Below are positions 8,521 through 13,591 of a stretch of 22,487 bases of DNA, one piece after another (the first letter of the stretch is position 1; each line of letters opens with the position of its first letter). The notes under the pieces were generated by a model. The model was not told where the DNA came from. It did not search any database and saw nothing but the letters and a program-made list of their open reading frames with translations. Source of the DNA: DATLGB01 sp038232275. GTDB taxonomy: Bacteria; Actinomycetota; Thermoleophilia; Solirubrobacterales; Solirubrobacteraceae. A program made the position numbers and the translations under genes. The DNA is taken from assembly GCA_038232275.1 (NCBI GenBank), contig JBBSIC010000053.1, positions 1 to 22,487 of the forward strand. The letters are read 5' to 3'.

Positions 8521-8537
8521 GAGTACTTGCAGTACTC
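8521..8537. promoter_or_regulatory. GAGTACT palindrome, candidate operator of the cas operon
   Basis: A perfect inverted repeat GAGTACT-TGC-AGTACTC, centred about 22 bases upstream of the cas -35 hexamer. A 7-bp two-fold symmetric site at this distance is typical of a dimeric regulator. No regulator gene is recognisable next to it apart from VapB, whose own site looks different. Function is inferred. Confidence 0.5.
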
Positions 8538-8561
8538 CTAACCGAATACACGGATCGCTGA

Positions 8562-8592
8562 GGCGGCCGGAAGATGCGATCTTCCGGCCGCC
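8562..8592. terminator. 14-bp perfect hairpin between the cas operon and vapBC
   Basis: GGCGGCCGGAAGAT and its exact reverse complement are separated by GCG, a 14-bp stem with a 3-base loop. It is the strongest hairpin I noticed in the window. No T-tract follows on either strand, so it may be a GC-type terminator, an RNA stability element or a protein site. Transcripts from vapBC and cas run away from it, so it does not simply end either operon; it would only terminate an RNA starting in the intergenic region. Confidence 0.5.
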
Positions 8593-8595
8593 GCG

Positions 8596-8631
8596 GGCAA
8601 GTGGCCTGGTCCACTGGCGGGACTCCTTGCC
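8596..8631. repeat. Second inverted repeat beside the first hairpin
   Basis: GGCAAG (8596-8601) pairs with CTTGCC (8626-8631), and inside it GTGG (8601-8604) can pair with CCAC (8611-8614). It sits 3 bases from the perfect hairpin at 8562-8592 and 3 bases from the CRISPR-repeat fragment at 8635, so the block 8562-8650 is highly structured. Possible small RNA or regulatory element. Confidence 0.35.
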
Positions 8632-8634
8632 GAG

Positions 8635-8650
8635 CTTCAACGGAGCCAGG
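8635..8650 (-). repeat. Orphan CRISPR-repeat fragment upstream of the cas operon
   Basis: CTTCAACGGAGCCAGG matches positions 3-18 of the array repeat (CTTCAACGGAGCCGGG) at 15 of 16 bases, with the first 13 identical. It is about 8.5 kb from the array, just beyond the cas promoter. In the inferred array orientation (minus strand) it is the 3' half of a repeat, including the TTGAAG handle. The palindromic half is absent. It could be a decayed array remnant, a recombination scar, or the degenerate repeat of a crRNA-like regulatory RNA. Confidence 0.6.
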
Positions 8651-8683
8651 TTGGAATAGCCTCGCACAGTCCGGAGCGCGCCC

Positions 8684-8714
8684 GTGATGCGCGTGATGCA
8701 CTACGCTCGCATCA
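8684..8714 (+). promoter_or_regulatory. vapBC promoter/operator, probably leaderless
   Basis: A TANNNT hexamer, TACGCT (8702-8707), stands 6 bases before the vapB ATG, so transcription would start at or next to the ATG, as in leaderless actinobacterial mRNAs. No Shine-Dalgarno site is present. The hexamer is flanked by TGATGC (8694-8699) and GCATCA (8709-8714), an inverted repeat, and GTGATGC is also directly repeated (8684-8690, 8693-8699). Such repeats are plausible VapB binding sites for autoregulation. Confidence 0.5.
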
Positions 8715-8968
8715 TGCGCACCACGGTATCCATCCACGATCACCTCCTCGATGCCGCCAAGCGCCGGGCGCGCGAGCGCGGCGTCACGCTGGGCGAGCTC
8801 GTCGAGGACGGATTGCGGCTGGAGATGGCACGCGCAGAGCGCCCACCCGGTCCGCCGGTGCCGGTATTCGAGGGTAAGGGGGGCTTTCTTCCTGGGATCG
8901 ACCCGACATCGAATCGGTCGATGCTCGAAGCGCTCGACGAGGGACTTCCGCTGGACAAGCGCCGGTGA
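8714..8968 (+). CDS. vapB: VapB-type antitoxin (ribbon-helix-helix)
   Basis: 84 residues. The N-terminus MRTTVSIHDHLLDAAKRRA is a ribbon-helix-helix DNA-binding strand and helix. The C-terminal tail (GKGGFLPGIDPTSNRSMLEAL) is the kind that wraps the PIN toxin and blocks its active site. I chose the ATG at 8714 because the ribbon-helix-helix strand starts there and a -10 hexamer sits immediately upstream; GTG or ATG codons up to 8684 would add residues unlike the family. The stop overlaps the vapC start (GTGA), the usual coupling. It should neutralise VapC and repress its own promoter. It is transcribed away from the cas operon. Confidence 0.9.
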   Translation: MRTTVSIHDHLLDAAKRRARERGVTLGELVEDGLRLEMARAERPPGPPVPVFEGKGGFLPGIDPTSNRSMLEALDEGLPLDKRR

Positions 8969-9390
8969 TCCTGCTCGACGTCAACGTCCTGATCGCCGCT
9001 CACCGCTCCGATCACCCGCATCACGAGGTCGTCCGCCCGTGGTTCGATCGGGCGATGGGCGCATCCGAGGCGTTCACGGTGCCCGACATCGTCAGCGTGG
9101 GGTTCGTCCGCATAGTTACGAACCGTCGTGTCGTGGCGGCGCCGAGCCCGGCTGCCGAGGCCTTGGGCTTTCTGCTCACCGTTGTCATGCAGCCCGGCCA
9201 CGTCTCGCTGACGCCCGGCCCGCATCACCACGAACTCTTCCGGCGCGCGTGCTTGGAAGGCGACGCCACGGGCGACCTGGTCCCAGACGCCTACCTGGCC
9301 GCCCTCGCCATCGAGCACGGCGGCACGCTCGTCTCACTCGACCGCGACTTCGCGCGCTTCGAGGACCTGCGCTGGGAGCGGCCCGGCTGA
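8965..9390 (+). CDS. vapC: VapC-type PIN-domain toxin ribonuclease
   Basis: 141 residues. VapC toxins are Mg-dependent endoribonucleases that cut tRNA or rRNA and stop growth when VapB is lost. The PIN acidic residues are in place: D5 in ILLDVNVLIAAH at the N-terminus, DAYLAALAIEHGGTLVSLDRDF near the C-terminus, and the family segment SVGFVRIVTNRRV between them. Start is GTG at 8965, overlapping the vapB stop by 4 bases. The protein looks intact, so the module is probably active. Its place next to a cas operon could mean simple stabilisation of the island or a functional tie to CRISPR. Confidence 0.92.
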   Translation: MILLDVNVLIAAHRSDHPHHEVVRPWFDRAMGASEAFTVPDIVSVGFVRIVTNRRVVAAPSPAAEALGFLLTVVMQPGHVSLTPGPHHHELFRRACLEGDATGDLVPDAYLAALAIEHGGTLVSLDRDFARFEDLRWERPG

Positions 9391-9406
9391 GCCGGCCCGG
9401 CTGAGC
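9379..9406 (+). repeat. 14-bp tandem duplication at the vapC stop
   Basis: CGGCCCGGCTGAGC occurs twice head to tail (9379-9392 and 9393-9406), the first copy containing the vapC TGA. It is probably a replication-slippage duplication at the boundary between vapBC and uvrB, and does not alter either protein. Confidence 0.7.
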
Positions 9407-9414
9407 TTCGGGTC

Positions 9415-9457
9415 CGAACGGTTTTCTGTCCGGGCCGTTCGTACACTGGAGAGTCCG
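9415..9457 (+). promoter_or_regulatory. uvrB promoter with an inverted repeat
   Basis: TACACT (9442-9447) is a TANNNT -10 candidate 10 bases before the GTG, with GGAGAG between them. Just upstream, CGAACGG (9415-9421) and CCGTTCG (9435-9441) form a 7-bp inverted repeat with a 13-base gap. The GAAC/GTTC halves resemble the actinobacterial LexA box, but the spacing is much wider than the standard 4-base gap, so SOS control is uncertain. Confidence 0.45.
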
Positions 9458-11458
9458 GTGCCCCCCTTCAAGCTCGACAGCGTCTACTCGCCCACGGCAG
9501 ACCAGCCCAAGGCGATCGCCTCCCTCGCGGAGGGGATCGAGGCGGGCGAGCGCTACGGCACCCTGCTCGGCGCGACGGGCACGGGCAAGACCATGACGAT
9601 GGCCGCGACGATCGAGGCCGTTCAGCGCCCCGCGCTGATCCTCGCCCACAACAAGACGCTCGCAGCCCAGCTGTGCAACGAGTTCCGGACGTACTTCCCG
9701 GCGAACTCGGTCGAGTACTTCGTCTCCTACTACGACTACTACCAGCCCGAGGCCTACGTCCCGTCGCGGGACCTCTACATCGAGAAGGACTCGGCGATCA
9801 ATCAGGAGATCGACCGGCTGCGCCACGCCGCCACGGCCTCCCTGTTCGCCCGCCGGGACGTGATCATCGTCGCCTCGGTGTCGGCGATCTTCGGCCTCGG
9901 CTCGCCCGAGACCTACAACGCCAACTGCCAGATCCTCGTCAAAGGCGGCCACCAGGACCGCGACGAGCTGTTGCGCAAGCTCGTGTCGCTGCAGTACACG
10001 CGCAACGACCAGGCGCTCGGTCGCGGGACGTTCCGCGTGCGCGGCGACACGCTGGAGGTCTTCCCGGCGTACGCCGAGACCGCGTTCCGCGCCTCGTTCT
10101 TCGGCGACGAGGTCGAGCGGCTCCAGCACTTCGATCCGCTGACGGGCGAGCTGATCGTGGAGGATCTCGAGCACGTCGCGATCTGGCCGGCCTCGCACTA
10201 CAACGTCAAGGAGGGGTCGATCGAGGCCGCGGTGGAGGAGATCGGGCACGAGCTCAACGCGCGCTGCACCGAGCTGGAAGCGGAAGGCAAGCTGCTCGAG
10301 TCCCACCGCCTGCGCCAGCGCACCCAGTACGACATGGAGATGCTGCGCGAGGTCGGCTTCTGCTCGGGCATCGAGAACTACTCGCGCATCCTCGACGGCC
10401 GGGACCCGGGCTCGCGGCCGTACTGCTTGATCGACTACTTCCCCGAGGACTTCGTCTGCTTTCTCGACGAGTCGCACCAGACGACGCCGCAGATCGGCGG
10501 CATGTACGAGGGCGACCGCTCGCGCAAGCAGACGCTCGTCGACTACGGCTTCCGGCTGCCCAGCGCGATGGACAACCGGCCCCAGAAGTTCGACGAGTTC
10601 CTCTCGATCACCCCGCAGATCGTGTTCGTGTCGGCGACCCCGGGCAAGTACGAGCGCGAGCACTCGGCGCGCATCGTCGAGCAGATCGTCCGGCCGACCG
10701 GCATCGTGGACCCGGCCGTCGAGGTGCGCGAGACGCGCAACCAGATCGACGACCTGATGAACGAGATCCGCGGGCGCGTGGAGCGCAACGAGCGCACGCT
10801 GGTCACGACGCTGACCAAGAAGATGAGCGAGGACCTGACCGACTACCTGCTTGAGATGGGCTTCAAGGTCCGCTACCTGCACTCCGAGGTGGACACGCTC
10901 GAGCGCATCCAGATCATCCGCGAGCTGCGCCTCGGCGAGTACGACGTGCTCGTCGGCGTCAACCTCCTGCGCGAGGGGCTGGACCTGCCCGAGGTCTCCC
11001 TGGTGGCGATCCTCGACGCCGACAAGGAGGGCTTCCTGCGCGGGGAGACCTCGCTGATCCAGACGATCGGCCGCGCCGCGCGCAACATCGAGGGCAAGGT
11101 CGTCATGTACGCCGACAAGGAGACGGCGGCGATGCGCACGGCGCTGGACGAGACCGACCGCCGCCGCACGATCCAGCTCGCCTACAACGTGGAGCACGGC
11201 ATCACGGCCGAGACGATCGTCAAGGGCATCTCGGACATCGGCGAGTTCCTCATGGGGGAGGGCAAGGTGCCGCGCAAGCGCGGCCGCTCCGCCCGTCGCC
11301 GCGACACCGAGATGACGCCCGAGCAGCTCGAGGCCACGCTGGTCGAGCTCGAGGAGGAGATGCTCGCCGCGGCGGAGGACCTGCGCTTCGAGTACGCGGC
11401 GAGGCTGCGCGACGAGATCCGCGACATGCGCCGCGAGCTCGACGCCGCGACGTCGTAG
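9458..11458 (+). CDS. uvrB: UvrB, excision repair subunit
   Basis: 666 residues, full length. UvrB works with UvrA to verify DNA damage and then positions UvrC to cut either side of the lesion. Visible motifs are Walker A GATGTGKT (38-45), the damage-probing beta-hairpin region EYFVSYYDYYQPEAYVP (86-102), DESH (337-340) followed by PQIGGMYEGDRSRKQTLVDY, the VSATPGKYE motif, helicase motifs V/VI (GVNLLREGLDLPEVSLVAI and QTIGRAARNIEGKVVMYAD), and a C-terminal UVR helix pair for UvrC contact (about 627-662). Start is GTG at 9458, just before PPFKLDSVY. It stands alone, without uvrA or uvrC nearby. Confidence 0.98.
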   Translation: MPPFKLDSVYSPTADQPKAIASLAEGIEAGERYGTLLGATGTGKTMTMAATIEAVQRPALILAHNKTLAAQLCNEFRTYFPANSVEYFVSYYDYYQPEAYVPSRDLYIEKDSAINQEIDRLRHAATASLFARRDVIIVASVSAIFGLGSPETYNANCQILVKGGHQDRDELLRKLVSLQYTRNDQALGRGTFRVRGDTLEVFPAYAETAFRASFFGDEVERLQHFDPLTGELIVEDLEHVAIWPASHYNVKEGSIEAAVEEIGHELNARCTELEAEGKLLESHRLRQRTQYDMEMLREVGFCSGIENYSRILDGRDPGSRPYCLIDYFPEDFVCFLDESHQTTPQIGGMYEGDRSRKQTLVDYGFRLPSAMDNRPQKFDEFLSITPQIVFVSATPGKYEREHSARIVEQIVRPTGIVDPAVEVRETRNQIDDLMNEIRGRVERNERTLVTTLTKKMSEDLTDYLLEMGFKVRYLHSEVDTLERIQIIRELRLGEYDVLVGVNLLREGLDLPEVSLVAILDADKEGFLRGETSLIQTIGRAARNIEGKVVMYADKETAAMRTALDETDRRRTIQLAYNVEHGITAETIVKGISDIGEFLMGEGKVPRKRGRSARRRDTEMTPEQLEATLVELEEEMLAAAEDLRFEYAARLRDEIRDMRRELDAATS

Positions 11459-11463
11459 GGCGC

Positions 11464-11481
11464 GGGCGCGCGCAGGCGCCC
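11464..11481. terminator. Possible bidirectional terminator hairpin
   Basis: GGGCGC and GCGCCC with a 6-base loop lie in the 30-base gap between the converging uvrB and acetyltransferase genes. There is no T-tract. A short GC hairpin between convergent stops is a reasonable terminator in high-GC DNA, but such repeats also arise by chance at this composition. Confidence 0.3.
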
Positions 11482-11488
11482 CGGCGCG

Positions 11489-12016
11489 TCAACCCGGCGC
11501 CGAGCGCAGCTCGAACCAGTCGAGCTCGCGGGGAACGCCCGTGAGGTCGGCGACCGCGTGCGGCGGACCGACCCGGCCGGCGCCGAGGGCGCGGGCCACC
11601 CGCCGGGACGGGTCGTTGCCGCGCTCGACGTCGAGGACGACCGTGTGCAGGCCGACGACCTCGAACGCCCACCGGCACAGCACCCGCGCCGCGGCCGTGG
11701 CCAGCCCGCGCCCGCGCCCGTCTGGCACCAGCCAGTAGCTCAGCTCGCCGCGGCCGGCGGCGCGGTCAACATTCCCGAGCGCGACCTGGCCGAGCGCCGT
11801 GTCGTGCGGCGGCGCGGTGACCGCGAGGGAGATGCGGTTGGGCCGGGCGGCCTGGACTGTGAGCCAGGCATCGGGATCCGCGGGCAGCGTGGACCAGCGG
11901 CGGATAACGGGGTCCTCGCGGACGGTCTCGAGCTGGGGACGGTCGCTCATCTGCCAGCGGCGCAGGCGCACGCCGGGGCCGCTGAGCTCCTCGGGGGTCT
12001 CGATAGGATCGCTCAT
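11489..12016 (-). CDS. GNAT-family N-acetyltransferase, RimJ/RimL-like
   Basis: 175 residues. It has the layout of RimJ/RimL-type GNATs: an N-terminal LSGPGVRLRRW strand, ELSYWLVPDGRGRGLATAAAR with the acetyl-CoA pyrophosphate-binding loop (G100-RGRGLA), then the helix and strand WAFEVVGLHTVVLDVERGNDPSRRVARALG. The substrate is unknown; relatives acetylate protein N-termini, ribosomal proteins or small amines. ATG at 12016 is only 3 bases from the start of the divergent mutY gene, so each gene's promoter must lie inside the other. It converges on uvrB. Confidence 0.85.
   Translation of the reverse strand: MSDPIETPEELSGPGVRLRRWQMSDRPQLETVREDPVIRRWSTLPADPDAWLTVQAARPNRISLAVTAPPHDTALGQVALGNVDRAAGRGELSYWLVPDGRGRGLATAAARVLCRWAFEVVGLHTVVLDVERGNDPSRRVARALGAGRVGPPHAVADLTGVPRELDWFELRSAPG
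12004..12009 (+). promoter_or_regulatory. Candidate -10 element for mutY
   Basis: TAGGAT lies 10 bases before the TTG start of mutY, inside the first codons of the opposing acetyltransferase gene. It matches TANNNT. No clear -35 was found. Confidence 0.35.
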
Positions 12017-12019
12017 GCG

Positions 12020-12766
12020 TTGCTGACCGGACCCCTACTCGAGTGGTACGAGCAGGTCAAGCGGCCGCTGCCCTGGCGCGCGACGCGCGACCCGTACGCG
12101 ATCCTGGTCTCCGAGGTCATGCTCCAGCAGACCCAGGCGGCCCGCGTCGTGGCCTACTACGAGCGCTTCCTCGCGCGCTTCCCGGACGTCGCGTCGCTCG
12201 CGGCGGCGGAGCGCGCCGACGTGCTGCGGCTGTGGAGCGGCCTGGGCCACAACCGGCGCGCGCTGGCGCTCCGGCGCGCCGCCACGGTGATCGCCGAGCA
12301 AGGCTGGCCGGCCGACCTGACCGAGCTGCCGGGCGTCGGGCCGTATACCGCGGCCGCCGTCGCGAGCTTCGCCCACGGCGCCGAGGTCGCCACCGTCGAC
12401 ACCAACTGGCGCCGCGTGGTGGCACGCCACGGCAGCGCGCCCGCGCCGTCGCCCGCCGTCAACCAGGCGATGATGGAGCTCGGTGCGACGGTGTGCGGCG
12501 CGCGCCGCCCGCGCTGCGCCGCCTGCCCGCTGGGCGGCACCTGCGCCGCCGCAGCCGCCGGCGGGCCGGCGATCGCGCCCCGGGCCCGCCCCGGGAGCCG
12601 CCCGCGCTTCGAGGACAGCGACCGATTCCTGCGCGGCCGCGTGGTCGCTGCGCTGCTTTCCGGCGCGCCGCTGCCCGGCGGCGCCGAGCGGGTGCTCGAC
12701 GGCCTCGAGCGCGACGGCCTGCTGGTTCGCGACAAAGAAGGCCACGCCGCCGTCCCGCGCCGGTAG
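12020..12766 (+). CDS. mutY: A/G-specific adenine glycosylase (MutY), short form
   Basis: 248 residues. MutY removes adenine mispaired with 8-oxoguanine. The HhH-GPD fold is clear: LPWRATRDPYAILVSEVMLQQTQ with catalytic Glu E32, the helix-hairpin-helix LPGVGPYTAAAV (103-114), catalytic Asp D127 in VDTNWRRV, and the Fe-S loop C159-X6-C166-X2-C169-X5-C175. The C-terminal NUDIX-like domain that reads 8-oxoG in longer MutY proteins is absent; only about 70 Pro/Arg-rich residues follow the cluster. Start is TTG at 12020; no ATG or GTG in frame fits before PLPWR. The frame is open upstream, antisense to the acetyltransferase, but that part has no MutY similarity. Confidence 0.9.
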   Translation: MLTGPLLEWYEQVKRPLPWRATRDPYAILVSEVMLQQTQAARVVAYYERFLARFPDVASLAAAERADVLRLWSGLGHNRRALALRRAATVIAEQGWPADLTELPGVGPYTAAAVASFAHGAEVATVDTNWRRVVARHGSAPAPSPAVNQAMMELGATVCGARRPRCAACPLGGTCAAAAAGGPAIAPRARPGSRPRFEDSDRFLRGRVVAALLSGAPLPGGAERVLDGLERDGLLVRDKEGHAAVPRR

Positions 12767-12805
12767 GATGCGCCATCGAACCACGACTTTGTTGGAGGAC
12801 CCTCC
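12764..12805 (+). promoter_or_regulatory. Promoter and Shine-Dalgarno hairpin of the divIVA-like gene
   Basis: TAGGAT (12764-12769) begins with the TAG stop of mutY and matches TANNNT. Transcription from it would give a leader of about 30 bases. The Shine-Dalgarno site GGAGG (12794-12798) is followed by CCTCC (12801-12805), its exact complement, right up to the GTG, so the ribosome site could fold back on itself. Confidence 0.4.
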
Positions 12806-13588
12806 GTGGCCCTAGACCGCCAGTCCATCGAGAAGCGAGATTTCCCCATCGGCCGCCGCGGCTACGACCCGGATGCCGTTGATGCCCATCTGAGCCTTCT
12901 GGCCGACGAGCTCGAGACGGTCCGCCGCGCCTCGCGCCAGCGCGGCGACACGCTCGCCTCCACCGCGTCCGAGCAGGTCCGCCTGATCGTCGAGGCCGCC
13001 GAGCAGAGCGCGTCCGACATCGAGCGCGAGGCCGATCTCGAGGCGCGCCGGATCCGCCAGGAGTCCCGCGAGGCCGCCGAGAAGTCGCGCTCGGAGGCGG
13101 GGACGCAGGCGCGCGAGCACGTGCAGCAGGTCTCCGAGGCCGCCGCCGCCATGCTCGAGCGCGTCGACGCGATGGAGACCGAGCTGCGCGGCCTGCTCGA
13201 CGGCGTGCGCTCCGGCGCCACTCGCGTGAGCTCGGACCTCTCCCTGCTGCAGTCCGCCGTCAGCGACCTGCGCGGCGCGACGGCCCCGGGCTTCGAGCCC
13301 GACCTGCCCGCGAGCCGCGTCCGGGCGGCCGATCCGGGCGGCTCCTTCGAGCCGGCCCTGGCCGAGCCGGAGGAGTTCGTCGAGGTCGACATCGTCGACG
13401 CGGAGATCCTCGAGGTCCCGGTCACCGAGGAGCGCCCCGCCGACGAGGAGGGCGCGCGCCTGATCGCCTTCAACATGGCGCTCAACGGGACCCCGCGCGA
13501 GGAGACCGAGGCCTACCTCGAGGAGAACTTCGACCTGCCCAACGCGGGGGCCCTGCTGGACGACGTGTACGCGCAGGCCGGGCTCTAA
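12806..13588 (+). CDS. DivIVA-domain coiled-coil protein
   Basis: 260 residues. The N-terminal 40 residues (IEKRDFPIGRRGYDPDAVDAHLSLLADELE) are a DivIVA lipid-binding domain with the RGYD motif. A long Glu/Arg/Ala-rich coiled coil follows (about 30-135). A Pro/acidic linker then leads to a C-terminal module (AFNMALNGTPREETEAYLEENF...LLDDVYAQAGL) that looks like a separate helical domain. DivIVA/Wag31-type proteins gather at curved membrane and organise polar growth or division. This one is probably a DivIVA-like paralogue, as no division genes are nearby. GTG start with GGAGG 7 bases upstream. The M32 peptidase gene follows after only a few bases. Confidence 0.85.
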   Translation: MALDRQSIEKRDFPIGRRGYDPDAVDAHLSLLADELETVRRASRQRGDTLASTASEQVRLIVEAAEQSASDIEREADLEARRIRQESREAAEKSRSEAGTQAREHVQQVSEAAAAMLERVDAMETELRGLLDGVRSGATRVSSDLSLLQSAVSDLRGATAPGFEPDLPASRVRAADPGGSFEPALAEPEEFVEVDIVDAEILEVPVTEERPADEEGARLIAFNMALNGTPREETEAYLEENFDLPNAGALLDDVYAQAGL

Positions 13589-13591
13589 GCC

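Noticed and set aside
8651..8713. Match of the pseudo-spacer to the vapB promoter (CreTA-style target)
   Set aside because: Only about four contiguous bases agree at the best place I could find by eye, no better than chance.
9416..9429. Standard actinobacterial LexA (SOS) box before uvrB
   Set aside because: CGAACGGTTTTCTG fits the CGAAC-N4-GTTCG consensus poorly in its right half. Only the wider inverted repeat is reported.
9185..11197. 670-codon open frame antisense to uvrB
   Set aside because: The plus-strand frame is a textbook UvrB. The antisense translation is a repetitive Arg/Leu/Val/Asp mix produced by GC-ending codons.
11558..12019. N-terminal extension of mutY over the acetyltransferase gene
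   Set aside because: The added residues are antisense to a clear GNAT protein and do not resemble any MutY N-terminus.
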